64,000 bases of DNA. It comes from Calliopsis andreniformis (Eukaryota > Arthropoda > Insecta > Hymenoptera > Andrenidae). Below, in pieces: positions 12,541 to 24,670 of this stretch; positions within the stretch are counted from its first letter, which is position 1, and each line of letters begins with the position of its first letter. The translations under genes and the position numbers were made by a program. The notes beneath the pieces were generated by a model that was given only the letters and a program-made list of their open reading frames with translations, had not been told where the DNA came from and ran no database searches. The stretch is taken from assembly GCF_051401765.1 (NCBI RefSeq), contig NW_027480440.1:1426001-1490000 (forward strand), given 5' to 3'.

Positions 12541-13240
12541 CCTCAATCCTCAATCCTCAATCTTCAATCCTCCGTACTCAATCTTCAATCCTCAATCCTC
12601 AATCATCAATCCTCAATCCTCAATCCTCAGTCATCAATCCTCAATCTTCAATACTCATTCCTCAATCATCAATCCCCAATCCTCAATCCTCAATCCTCAT
12701 TCCTCAAACCTCAATACTCAACCCTCAGTCATCATCCTCAATTCTCAGTTCTTAATCCTCAATCCTCAATCCTCAATCTTCAATCCTCAATAATCAATCC
12801 TCAATACTCAGTCTTCAATCCTCAATCCTCAATCCTCAATCCTCAGACATCAATCCTCAATCTTCAATACTCAATCGTAAATCCTCAGTCCTCAATTCTC
12901 AACCCTCAATCCTCGTTCCTCAAACCTCAATCCTCAACCCTCAATCCTCATCCTCAATTCTCAATTCTCAGTCCTCAAACCTCAATCTTCAATCCTCAAT
13001 ACTCAATCCTCAATCCTCAATACTCAACCATCAATCATCAATTCTCAATACTCAATAGAATATCCTGAATTCTCAGTATTCAATACTCAAACCTCAACGC
13101 TCAACCCTCTGCCCTCATCCTCCATCCTCAATCCTCAATCCTCAAACTTCAATCTTCAATCCTCAATACTCAATCTTCGATTCTCAATCCTCAATCCTCA
13201 ATTCTCAATCCTCAATCCTCAATCATCAATCCTCAATCTT
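12541..13240 (+). repeat. 412-bp repeat copy 2 and marker block G copy 2
   Basis: About 12552-12837 repeats 12140-12425. About 12855-13190 repeats the marker block G order of 10790-11119, with GAATTC at 13067. No gene is present. Confidence 0.82.
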
Positions 13241-13799
13241 CAAAACTCAATCCTCAACCCTCAATTCTCAATCCTCAATACTCAACCATCAACCCTCAAT
13301 CTTCAATCCTCAATACTCAATCTTCAATCCTCCATCCTCAATCCTCTATCCTCAAGCGTCTATCCTCAATCCTCAATCCTCAACCCTCAATCCTCAGTCC
13401 TCAAACCTCAATTCCGAATCCTCAATCCTGAATGCTCAATCTTGATCCCTCAGTCCGCAACAATCAATTGTCAATCCTCAATCCTCAATAGAATATCCTC
13501 AATTCACAGTTCTCAATACTGAATCCCCAACCTTCGATCTTCAAATCTCAATCCACAGACATCAATTCTCATCACTCAACCCTCAACACTCAGTCCTCAA
13601 TCTTCAATCCTCAATCCTCAATCCTCAATCTTCAATCCTCCATACTAAATCTTCAATCCTCAACCCTCAATCATCAATCCTCAATCCTCAATCCTCAGTC
13701 ATCAATCCTCAACCTTCACTACTCAATACTCAATCTTCAATCCTCAATCCTCAATCCTCAATCCTCAATCCTCAATCCTCAATCCTCAATCCTCAATCC
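13241..13799 (+). repeat. Heptamers with partial block C and a TCAATTCAC anchor
   Basis: Starts with ordinary heptamers, then joins the later part of marker block C (CAAGCGTC near 13355) without its CGGTCC start. This looks like a recombination join between two blocks. A CAATTGTCAATCC step and a TCAATTCACAG anchor follow near 13467-13510. No gene is present. Confidence 0.78.
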
Positions 13800-15385
13800 T
13801 CAGTCCTCAAACCTCAATCCTGAATTTTCAATCCTGAATCCTCAATCTTCAGACCTCAGTCATCAACAATCAGTTATCAATTCTCAATCCTCAATACAAT
13901 ATCATCAATTCACAGTTTTCAATACTCAATACTCAATCTGCAATCTTCAAAACTCTATGCACAAACATCAATCCTCATCACTGAACCCTCAACACTCAGT
14001 CCCCAATCCTCAATCTTAAATCCTCAATCCTCAATCCTCAATCGTCAAATCTCAATCTTCAATCCTCAATACTCAATCTTCAATCCTCAATCCTCAATCC
14101 CCAATCCTCAATCCTCAATCCTCAATCATCAATCCTGAATCTTCAATACTCAATCCTCAATCCTCAATCCTCAATCCACCATCCTCAATTCTCAATCCTC
14201 AATCCTCTGTCCTCAGTCCTCAAACCTCAACCCTCAACCCTCAGCCCTCATCCTCAATCCTCACTCCTGAATCCTCAATCCTCAATCTTCAATCCTCAAT
14301 ACTCAGTCTTCAATCCTCAATCCTCAATCCTCAATCCTCAGTCCTCAATCCACAATCATCAATCCTCAATCTTCAATACTCAATCCTCAATCCTCAATCC
14401 TCAATCCTCAATACTCAATCTTCAATCGTCAATCCTCAATCCACAATCCTCTACCCTCAGCCCTCATCCTCAATCCTCAATCCTGAATCCTCAATCCTCA
14501 ATGTTCAATCCTCAATACTCAGTCTTCAATCATCAATCCTCAGTCCTCAATCCTCAATACTCAATCCTCAATCATCAATCCTCAATCCTCAATCATCAAC
14601 CTTCAATCCTCAATACTCAATCTTCAATCCTCAATATTCAATCCTCAATATTCAACACACAACCATCAACCATCAATTCTCAATACACAACCATCAATCC
14701 TCAATTCTCAATACTCAATAGAATATCCTGTATTCTCATGATTCAATACTCAACCCACAATATTCAATAATCAAATCTCGATCCTCAAACGTCAATTCTC
14801 AACACTCAATCCTGAACACTCGGTCCTCTCTCTTCAATCCTCCATCCTCAATCGTCTGTCCCCAAGCGTCAATCCTCAATCCTCAATACTCAACCCTCAA
14901 TCCTCAGTCGTCAAACCTCAATTCCGAATCCTCAATCCTGAATGCTCAATCTTCATCCCTCAGTCCGCAACAATCAATTGTCAATCCTCAATCCTCAATA
15001 GAATATCCTCAATTTACAGTTTTCAATACTGAATCCCCAATCTTCAGTCTTCAAATCTCAATTCACAGACATCAATTCTCATGACTCAACCCTGAACACT
15101 CAGTCCTCAATCTACAATCCTCAATCCTCAATCCACAATCTTCAATCCTCCGTACTCAATCTTCAATCCTCAATCCTCAATCATCAATCCTCAATCCTCA
15201 ATCCTCAGTCATCAATCCTCAATCTTCAATACTCATTCCTCAATCATCAATCCCCAATACTCAATCCTCAATCCTCATTCCTCAAACCTTAATACTCAAC
15301 CCTCAGTCATCATCCTCAATTCTCAATTCTTAGTCCTCAATCCTCAATCCTCAATCTTCAATCCTCAATAATCAATCCTCAATCC
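13800..15385 (+). repeat. Segmental duplication copy 1 (pair with 22869-24455)
   Basis: About 1.59 kb recurs 9068 to 9075 bp downstream: CAGTCCTCAAACC at 13801 and 22869, ATCGTCAAAT at 14041 and 23109, the ATG variant at 14501 and 23576, and CCTCAGTCAT at 15301 and 24376. The CGGTCC marker is at 14821 and 23896. The offset change of 7 bp equals one heptamer. No gene is present. Confidence 0.87.
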
Positions 15386-16190
15386 TCAATCCTCAGTCCT
15401 CAATCCACAATCATCGATCCTCAATCTTCAATACTCAATCCTCAATCCTCAACCCTCAATCCTCAATACTCGATCTTCAATCCTCAATCCTCAATCCTCA
15501 ATCCTCAACCCTCATCCCTCATCCTCAATCCTCAATCCTGAATCCTCAAACCTCAATCTTCAATCCTCAATACTCAGTCTTCAATCCTCAATCCTCAATC
15601 CTCAATCCTCAATCCTCAATCCTCAATCCTCAATTCTCATTCCTCAATCCTCAACCCACAGCCCTCATCCTCAATCCTCAATCCTGAATCCTCAATCCTC
15701 CATCTTCAATCCTCAATACTCAGTCTTCAATCCTCAATCCTCAATCCTCAATCCTCAGTCCTCAATCCACAGTCATCAATCCTCAATCTTCAATACTCAA
15801 TCCTCAATCCTCAATCCTCAATCCTCAATTCTCAATCCTCAATCCTCAGTCCTCAGTCCTCAAACCTCAGTCCTCAAACCTCAGCCATCATCCTCAATCG
15901 TCAATCCCCGTTCCTCAATCCTCAATCCTCAATCTTCAATCCTCCATACTCAATCTTCAATACTCAATCCTCAATCATCAATCCTCAATCCTCAATCCTC
16001 AGTCATCAATCCTCAATCTTCAATACTCAATCCTCAATCATCAATCCTCAATCCTCAATCCTCAATCCTCATTCCTCAAACCTCAATCCTCAACCCTCAG
16101 TCCTCATCCTCAATTCTCAATTCTTAATCCTCAATCCTCAATCCTCAATCCTCAATACTCAAAATTCAAACCTCAATACTCAGTCTTCAA
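15386..16190 (+). repeat. Module S, copy 1 (pair with 18585-19380)
   Basis: Recurs exactly 3190 bp downstream at two checked markers (CTCATCCCTC at 15511 and 18701; TCAATCCCCG at 15901 and 19091). The same module is seen again in the 20700-21475 copy and, whole or in part, near 25850, 30900 and 40000-40740. No gene is present. Confidence 0.86.
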
Positions 16191-17639
16191 TCCTCAGTAC
16201 TCAATCCTCAATATTCAACACACAACCATCAACCATCAATTCTCAATACTCAACCATCAATCCTCAATTCTCAATACTCAATAGAATATCCTGAATTCTC
16301 ATGATTCAATACTCAATCCACAATATTCAATAATCAAATCTCGATCCTCAAACATCAATTCTCAACACTCAATCCTCAACACTCGGTCCTCTCTCATCAA
16401 TCCTCCAACCTCAATCCACTATCCTCAAGCGTCAATCCACATTCCTCAATCCTCAACACTCAATCATCAGCCCTCAAACCTCAATTCCGAATCCTCAATC
16501 CTGAATGCTCAATCTTCATTCCTCAGTCCGCAACAATCAATAGTCAACCCGCAATCCTCAACAGAATATCCTCTATTCACAGTTTTCAATTCTCAATCCC
16601 CAATCTTCAATCTTCAGATCTCAATTCACAGACATCAATTCTCATCACTCAACCCTCAACACTCAGTCCTGAATCTTCAATCCTCAATCCACAATCCTCA
16701 ATCTTCAGTCCTCCATACTCAAACTTCAATCCTCAATCCTCAATCATCAATCATCAATCCTCAATCCTCAGTCATCATTCCACAATCTTCAATACTCAAT
16801 CCTCAGTCCTGAATCCTTAATCATCAGTCCTCAAGCCTCAATCCTCAATCCGCAATCTTCAATCCTGAATACTCAATCTTCAATCCTCAATCCTCAATCC
16901 TCAATCCTCAATCCTCAATCGTCAGTCTTCAATCCTCAATACTCAATCTTCAATCCTCAATCCTCAATCATCAATCCTCAAACCTCATTCTTCTATCCTC
17001 AATACCCAATCCTCAACCTTCAATCCTCAATCCTCAATCCTCAATTCTCAATCCTCAATCCTCAGTCCTCAGTCCTCAAACCTCAATCCTCAACCCTCAG
17101 CCCTCTTCCTCAATCCTCAATCCTCAATCCTCAATCCTCAATCTTCAATCCTCAATACTCAATCGTCAATCCACAATCCTCAGTCCTCAACCCTCAATCC
17201 CCAACCCTCAATCCTCAGTCCTCAAACCTCAATTCCGACTCCTCAATACTGACTGCTCAATCTTCATCCCTCAGTGCGCAACAATCAATTGTCAATACTC
17301 AATCCTCAATCCTCAGTCCTCAATCCACAATCATCATTCCTCAGTCTTCAATAGTCAATCCTCAATCCTCAATCCTCAATCCTCAATACTCAATCTTCAA
17401 TCCTCAATCCTCAATCCTCAATCCTCAACCCTCAGCCCTCATCCTCAATCCTCAATCCTGAATCCTCAATCCTCAATGTTCAATCCTGAATACTCAGTCT
17501 TCAATCATCAATCCTCAATACTCAATCCTCAATCCTGAATCCTCAACCATCAATCCTCAATCCTCATTCCTCAATCCTCAATCCTCAATCCTCAATCTTC
17601 AATCCTCAATACTCAATCGTCAATCCGCAAACCTCAGAC
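16191..17639 (+). repeat. Diverged heptamers with anchor and block C
   Basis: Contains the anchor with GAATTC at 16293, marker block C with CGGTCC at 16384 in a diverged form (CTCTCATCAATCCTCCAACC), and a TCTATTCACAG anchor variant near 16572. A partial block C echo without CGGTCC follows near 17210-17290. This part carries more private substitutions than its neighbours. No gene is present. Confidence 0.78.
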
Positions 17640-18010
17640 CTCAAACCTCAATTCTGAATCCTCAATCTTCAGCTCCCAGTCATCAACAATCAGTTGTCAA
17701 TCCTCAATCCTCAATAGAATATCCTCAATTCACAGTTTTCAATACTCAATACTCAATCTGCAATCTTCCAACCTCTATCCACAACATCAATTCTCATCAC
17801 TCAACCCTCAACACTCAGTCCTCAATGTTCAACCCTCAATCCTCAATTCTTAATCTTCATTAATCAATACTGAATCTTCAATCTTCAATACTCAACCTTC
17901 AATCCTCAATCCTCAATCCTCAATCCTCAATCCTCAATCCTCAATCATCAATCCTCAATCTTCAAAACTCAATCCTCAACCCTCAATTCTCAATCCTCAA
18001 TACTCAACCA
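17640..18010 (+). repeat. Long-range duplicate (pair with 61915-62290)
   Basis: The order ATTCTGAATCC, CAGTTGTCAATCC, TCAATTCACAG anchor, CCAACCTCTATCC, then CTTCATTAATCAATACTG recurs about 44.3 kb downstream. Small indels differ: one A is missing in CCACAACATC near 17780 compared with CCACAAACATC at about 62070. No intermediate copy with the same full set was noticed. Confidence 0.82.
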
Positions 18011-18220
18011 TCAACCCTCAAACTTCAATCCTCAATACTCAATCCTCAATCCTCAATCCTCAATACTCAATCTTCAATCGTCAAACCTCAATCCTCAATC
18101 CTCTGCCCTCAGCCCTCATCCTCAATCGTCAATCCTGAATCCTCAATCCTCAATGTTCAATCCTCAATACTCAGTCTTCAACCATCGATCCTCAGTACTC
18201 AATCCTCAATACTCAATCCT
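18011..18220 (+). repeat. Heptamer spacer
   Basis: Degenerate heptamers resembling 11440-11570 and 14440-14570 (CCTCTGCCCTCAGCCC, then AATGTTCAATCC). It precedes the 2115-bp-spaced duplication. Confidence 0.75.
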
Positions 18221-19950
18221 CATCCCTCAAACCTCAACCCTCAACCCTCAGTCCTCATCCTCAATTCTCAATTCTTAATACTCAATCCTCAATCCTCAAT
18301 CTTCAATCCTCAATAATCAATCCTCAATACTCAGTCTTCAATCCGCAATCCTCAACCCTGAATCCTCAGTCCGCAATCCTCAATCATCAATCCTCAACCT
18401 TCAATACTCAATCCTCAATCCTCAAACCTCAATCCTCAATACTCAACCTTCAATCCTCCATACTCAATCTACAATCCTCAATCCTCAATCATCAATCCTC
18501 AATCCTCAATGCTCAGTCATCAATCCTCAATCTTCAATACTCAATCCTCAATCCTCAATCCTCAATCCTCAATCCTCAATCCTCAGTCCTCAATCCACAA
18601 TCATCAATCCTCAATCTTCAATACTCAATCCTCAATCCTCAACCCTCAATCCTCAATACTCGATCTTCAATCCTCAATCCTCATTCCTCAATCCTCAACC
18701 CTCATCCCTCATCCTCAATCCTCAATCCTGAATCCTCAAACCTCAATCTTCAATCCTCAATACTCAGTCTTCAATCCTCAATCCTCAATCCTCAATCCTC
18801 AATCCTCAATCCTCAATCCTCAATTCTCATTCGTCAATCCTCAACCCTCAGCCGTCATCCTCAATCCTCAATCCTGAATCCTCAATCCTCAATCTTCAAT
18901 CCTCAATACTCAGTCTTCAATCCTCAATCCTCAATCCTCAATCCTCAGTCCTCAATCCACAGTCATCAATCCTCAATCTTCAATACTCAATCCTCAATCC
19001 TCAATCCTCAATCCTCAATTGTCAATCCTCAATCCTCAGTCCTCAGTCCTCAAACCTCAGTCCTCAAACCTCAGCCATCATCCTCAATCGTCAATCCCCG
19101 TTCCTCAATCCTCAATCCTCAATCTTCAATCCTCCATACTCAATCTTCAATCCTCAATCCTCAATCATCAATCCTCAATCCTCTATCCTCAGTCTTCAAT
19201 CCTCAATCTTCAATACTCAATCCTCAATCATCAATCCTCAATCCTCAATCCTCAATCCTCATTCCTCAAACCTCAATCCTCAACCCTCAGTCCTCATCCT
19301 CAATTCTCAATTCTTAATCCTCAATCCTCAATCCTCAATCCTCAATCCTCAAAATTCAAACCTCAATACTCAGTCTTCAATCCTCAATCCTCAATCCTCA
19401 ATCCTCAATCCTCAATCCTCAATCCTCAGTCCTCAATCCACAATCATCAATCCTCAATCTTCAATTCTCAATACTCAATCCTCAATCCTCAATCCTCAAT
19501 AATCAATCCTCAATCCTCAATCATCAACCTTCAATCCTCAATACCCAATCTTCAATCCTCAATACTCAATCTTCAATCCTCAATACTCAATCCTCAATAT
19601 TCAACACACAACCATCAACCATCAATTCTCAATACTCAACCATCAATCCTCAATTCTCAATACTCAATAGAATATCCTGAATTCTCATGATTCAATACTC
19701 AATCCACAATATTCAATAATGAAATCTCGATCCTCAAACATCAATTCTCAACACTCAATCCTCAACACTCGGTCCTCTCTCTTCAATCCTCCATCCTCAA
19801 TCCTCTATCCCCAAGCGTCAATCCTCAATCCTCAATCCTCAACCCTCAATCCTCAGTCCTCAAACCTCAATTCCGAATCCTCAATCCTGAATGCTCAATC
19901 TTCATTCCTCAAACCTCAATCCTCAAACCTCAGTCCTCATCCTCAATCCT
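18221..19950 (+). repeat. 2115-bp-spaced duplication, copy 1
   Basis: About 1.7 kb recurs with an offset of 2115 bp (AATCCTCAGTCCGC at 18361 and 20476; open-frame starts at 18509/20624 and 19019/21134). After a 21-bp difference near 19134 the offset becomes 2094 (TCCTCTATCC at 19801 and 21895). Copy 1 keeps a CTCCATACTCAATCTTC segment, exactly three heptamers, that copy 2 lacks. CGGTCC lies at 19770 and GAATTC at 19679. No gene is present. Confidence 0.9.
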
Positions 19951-20335
19951 CAATCCTCAATCCTCAATCCTCAATATTCAATACACAACCCTCAAACATC
20001 AATCCTCAATACTCAATCGTCAGTCTTCAATCCTCAATACTCAATCTTCAATCCTCAATCCTAAATCCTCGATTCTCAATCCTCAATCCTAAATCATCAA
20101 TCCTCAATCTTCAACACACAGTCCTCAATCCCCAATCCTCAATCCTCAACCCACAATCATCAATCCTCAATATTCAATGCTCAATCCTCAATCCTGAATT
20201 ATCAATCCTGAATCTTCAATACTCAATCCTCAATCCTCAATCCTCAATCCTCAATCGTCAATCCTCATTCTTCAATCCTCAATACCCAATCCTCAATCCT
20301 CAATCCTCAATCCTCAATCCTCAATCCTCAATCCT
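19951..20335 (+). repeat. Marker block N (between the 2115-bp copies)
   Basis: This spacer holds marker block N: ATTCAATACACAACCCTC, then ATCGTCAGTC, CCTAAATCCTCGATTCTC, CAACACACAG and GAATTATCAATCC. The block recurs whole or in part near 25150, 28410, 30188, 36120, 39270, 49258, 59635, 60226, 63334 and 63646. No gene is present. Confidence 0.83.
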
Positions 20336-22044
20336 CATTCCTCAAACCTCAACCCTCAACCCTCAGTCCTCACCCTCAATTCTCAATTCTTAATACTCAA
20401 TCCTTAATCCTCAATCTTCAATCCTCAATAATCAATCCTCAATACTCAGTCTTCAATCCGCAATCCTCAATCCTGAATCCTCAGTCCGCAATCCTCAATC
20501 ATCAATCCTCAACCTTCAATACTCAATCCTCAATCCTCAAACCTCAATCCTCAATACTCAACCTTCAATCCTCCATACTCAATCTACAATCCTCAATCCT
20601 CAATCATCAATCCTCAATCCTCAATGCTCAGTCATCAATCCTCAATCTTCAATACTCAATCCTCAATCCTCAATCCTCAATCCTCAATCCTCAATCCTCA
20701 GTCCTCAATCCACAATCATCAATCCTCAATCTTCAATACTCAATCCTCAATCCTCAACCCTCAATCCTCAATACTCGATCTTCAATCCTCAATCCTCATT
20801 CCTCAATCCTCAACCCTCATCCCTCATCCTCAATCCTCAATCCTGAATCCTCAAACCTCAATCTTCAATCCTCAATACTCAGTCTTCAATCCTCAATCCT
20901 CAATCCTCAATCCTCAATCCTCAATCCTCAATCCTCAATTCTCATTCCTCAATCCTCAACCCTCAGCCCTCATCCTCAATCCTCAATCCTGAATCCTCAA
21001 TCCTCAATCTTCAATCCTCAATACTCAGTCTTCAATCCTCAATCCTCAATCCTCAATCCTCAGTCCTCAATCCACAGTCATCAATCCTCAATCTTCAATA
21101 CTCAATCCTCAATCCTCAATCCTCAATCCTCAGTTGTCAATCCTCAATCCTCAGTCCTCAGTCCTCAAACCTCAGTCCTCAAACCTCAGCCATCATCCTC
21201 AATCGTCAATCCCCGTTCCTCAATCCTCAATCCTCAATCTTCAATCCTCAATCCTCAATCATCAATCCTCAATCCTCTATCCTCAGTCTTCAATCCTCAA
21301 TCTTCAATACTCAATCCTCAATCATCAATCCTCAATCCTCAATCCTCAATCCTCATTCCTCAAACCTCAATCCTCAACCCTCAGTCCTCATCCTCAATTC
21401 TCAATTCTTAATCCTCAATCCTCAATCCTCAATCCTCAATCCTCAAAATTCAAACCTCAACACTCAGTCTTCAATCCTCAATCCTCAATCCTCAATCCTC
21501 AATCCTCAATCCTCAATCCTCAGTCCTCAATCCACAATCATCAATTCTCAATCTTCAATTCTCAATACTCAATCCTCAATCCTCAATCCTCAATCCTCAA
21601 TCCTCAATCCTCAATCGTCAACCTTCTATCCTCAATACCCAATCTTCAATCCTCAATACTCAATCTTCAATCCTCAATACTCAATCCTCAATATTCAACA
21701 CACAACCATCAACCATCAATACTCAATACTCAACCATCAATCCTCAATTCTCAATACTCAATAGAATATCCTGAATTCTCATGATTCAATACCCAATCCA
21801 CAATATTCAATAATCAAATCTCGATCCTCAAACATCAATTCTCAAAACTCAATCCTCAACACTCGGTCCTCTCTCTTCAATCCTCCATCCTCAATCCTCT
21901 ATCCCCAAGCGTCAATCCTCAATCCTCAATCCTCAACCCTCAATCCTCAGTCCTCAAACCTCAATTCCGAATCCTCAATCCTGAATGCTCAATCTTCATT
22001 CCTCAAACCTCAATCCTCAAACCTCAGTCCTCATCCTCAATCCT
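20336..22044 (+). repeat. 2115-bp-spaced duplication, copy 2
   Basis: Near-identical to 18221-19950 apart from the 21-bp deletion near 21245 and isolated substitutions. After about 22044 it continues with AATAATCAATCC instead of plain heptamers, which marks the right edge. CGGTCC lies at 21864 and GAATTC at 21773. Confidence 0.9.
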
Positions 22045-22868
22045 CAATAATCAATCCTCAATCCTCAATCCTCAATCCTCAATCCTCAATCCTCAATCCT
22101 CAATACTCAACCTTCAATCCTCCATACTCAATCTTCAATCCTCAATCCTCAATCATCAATCCTCAATCCTCAATCCTCAGTCATCAATCCTCAATCTTCA
22201 ATACTCAATCCTCAATCCTCAATCCTCAATCCTCAATCCTCAGTCATCAATCCACAATCATCAATCCTCAATCTTCAATACTCAATCCTCAATCCTCAAC
22301 CCTCAATCCTCAATACTCGATCTTCAATCCTCAATCCTCAATCTTCAATCCTCAACACTCAGCCCTCATCCTCAATCCTCAATCCTGAATCCTCAAACCT
22401 CAATCTTCAATCCTCAATACTCAGTCTTCAATCCTCAATCCTCAATCCTAAATCCTCAATCCTCAATCCTCAATCCTCAATTCTCAAGCCTCAATCCTCA
22501 GTCCTCAGTCCTCAAACCTCAGTCCTCAAACCTCAGCCATCATCCTCAATCGTCAATCCTCGTTCCTCAATTCTCAATCCTCAATCTTCAATCCTACATA
22601 CTCAATCTTCAATCCTCAATCCTCAATCCTCAATCCTCCATCCTCACCCCTCAATCCTCAATCCTCAATCTTGAATCATCAATACAAAATCTTCAATGCT
22701 AAATCCTCAATCCTCAATCCTCAATCCTCAATCCTCATTATTCAATACACAACCCTCAAACATCAATCCTCAATACTCAATCGTCAGTCTTCAATCCTCA
22801 ATACTCAATCTTCAATCCTCAATCCTCAATCCTCAATCCTCAATCCTCAATCCTCAATCCTCAATCCT
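22045..22868 (+). repeat. Heptamers; right part pairs with 40954-41380
   Basis: About 22440-22868 recurs at an offset of 18514 bp (ATG variants at 22696 and 41210; CCTACATACTC near 22593 and 41107). The left part resembles modules at 20560-21000. No gene is present. Confidence 0.8.
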
Positions 22869-24455
22869 CAGTCCTCAAACCTCAATCCTGAATCTTCAAT
22901 CCTGAATCCTCAATCTTCAGACCTCAGTCATCAACAATCAGTTATCAATTCTCAATCCTCAATACAATATCATCAATTCACAGTTTTCAATACTCAATAC
23001 TCAATCTGCAATCTTCAAAACTCTATGCACAAACATCAATCCTCATCACTGAACCCTCAACACTCAGTCCCCAATCCTCAATCTTAAATCCTCAATCCTC
23101 AATCCTCAATCGTCAAATCTCAATCTTCAATCCTCAATACTCAATCTTCAATCCTCAATCCTCAATCCCCAATCCTCAATCCTCAATCCTCAATCATCAA
23201 TCCTCAATCTTCAATACTCAATCCTCAATCCTCAATCCTCAATCCACCATCCTCAATTCTCAATCCTCAATCCTCTGTCCTCAGTCCTCAAACCTCAACC
23301 CTCAACCCTCAGCCCTCATCCTCAATCCTCAATCCTGAATCCTCAATCCTCAATCGTCAATACTGAATACTCAGTCTTCAATCCTCAATCCTCAATCCTC
23401 AATCCTCAGTCCTCAATCCACAATCATCAATCCTCAATCTTCAATACTCAATCCTCAATCCTCAATCCTCAATCCTCAATCCTCAATACTCAATCTTCAA
23501 TCGTCAATCCTCAATCCTCAATCCTCTACCCTCAGCCCTCATCCTCAATCCTCAATCCTGAATCCTCAATCCTCAATGTTCAATCCTCAATACTCAGTCT
23601 TCAATCATCAATCCTCAGTTCTCAATCCTCAATACTCAATCCTCAATCATCAATCCTCAATCCTCAATCATCAACCTTCAATCCTCAATACTCAATCTTC
23701 AATCCTCAATATTCAATCCTCAATATTCAACACACAACCATCAACCATCAATTCTCAATACACAACCATCAATCCTCAATACTCAATACTCAATAGAATA
23801 TCCTGTATTCTCATGATTCAATACTCAACCCACAATATTCAATAATCAAATCTCGATCCTCAAACGTCAATTCTCAACCCTCAATCCTGAACACTCGGTC
23901 CTCTCTCTTCAATCCTCCATCCTCAATCCTCTGTCCCCAAGCGTCAATCCTCAATCCTCAATCCTCAACCCTCAATCCTCAGTCCTCAAACCTCAATTCC
24001 GAATCCTCAATCCTGAATGCTCAATCTTCATCCCTCAGTCCGCAACAATCAATTGTCAATCCTCAATCCTCAATAGAATATCCTCAATTTACAGTTTTCA
24101 ATACTGAATCCCCAATCTTCAGTCTTCAAATCTCAATTCACAGACATCAATTCTCATGACTCAACCCTGAACACTCAGTCCTCAATCTACAATCCTCAAT
24201 CCTCAATCCTCAATCTTCAATCCTCCGTACTCAATCTTCAATCCTCAATCCTCAATCATCAATCCTCAATCCTCAATCCTCAGTCATCAATCCTCAATCT
24301 TCAATACTCATTCCACAATCATCAATCCCCAATCCTCAATCCTCAATCCTCATTCCTCAAACCTCAATACTCAACCCTCAGTCATCATCCTCAATTCTCA
24401 ATTCTTAATCCTCAATCCTCAATCCTCAATTTTCAATCCTCAATAATCAATCCTC
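22869..24455 (+). repeat. Segmental duplication copy 2 (pair with 13800-15385)
   Basis: Repeats 13800-15385 about 9.07 kb downstream. It ends near 24455, where it switches to the marker block G order (CAGACATC, CGTAAATCC) that also follows 12837. CGGTCC lies at 23896. Confidence 0.87.
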
Positions 24456-24670
24456 AATCCTCAATCCTCAGACATCAATCCTCAGACATCAATCCTCAAT
24501 CTTCAATACTCAATCGTAAATCCTCAGTCCTCAATTCTCAATCCTCAATCCTCGTTCCTCAAACCTCAATCCTCAACCCTCAGTCCTCATCCTCAATTCT
24601 CAATTCTCAGTCCTCAAACCTCAATCTTCAATCCTCAATACTCAATCCACAATCCTCAATACTCAACCAT
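24456..24670 (+). repeat. Marker block G, left part
   Basis: A CAGACATCAATCC step repeated twice, CGTAAATCC near 24515, then heptamers leading to the anchor. The doubled CAGACATC is shared with about 35500, 38655 and 48640 but appears once in the 10.8-, 12.8- and 62.4-kb copies. This makes it a marker of relatedness among copies. Confidence 0.8.
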
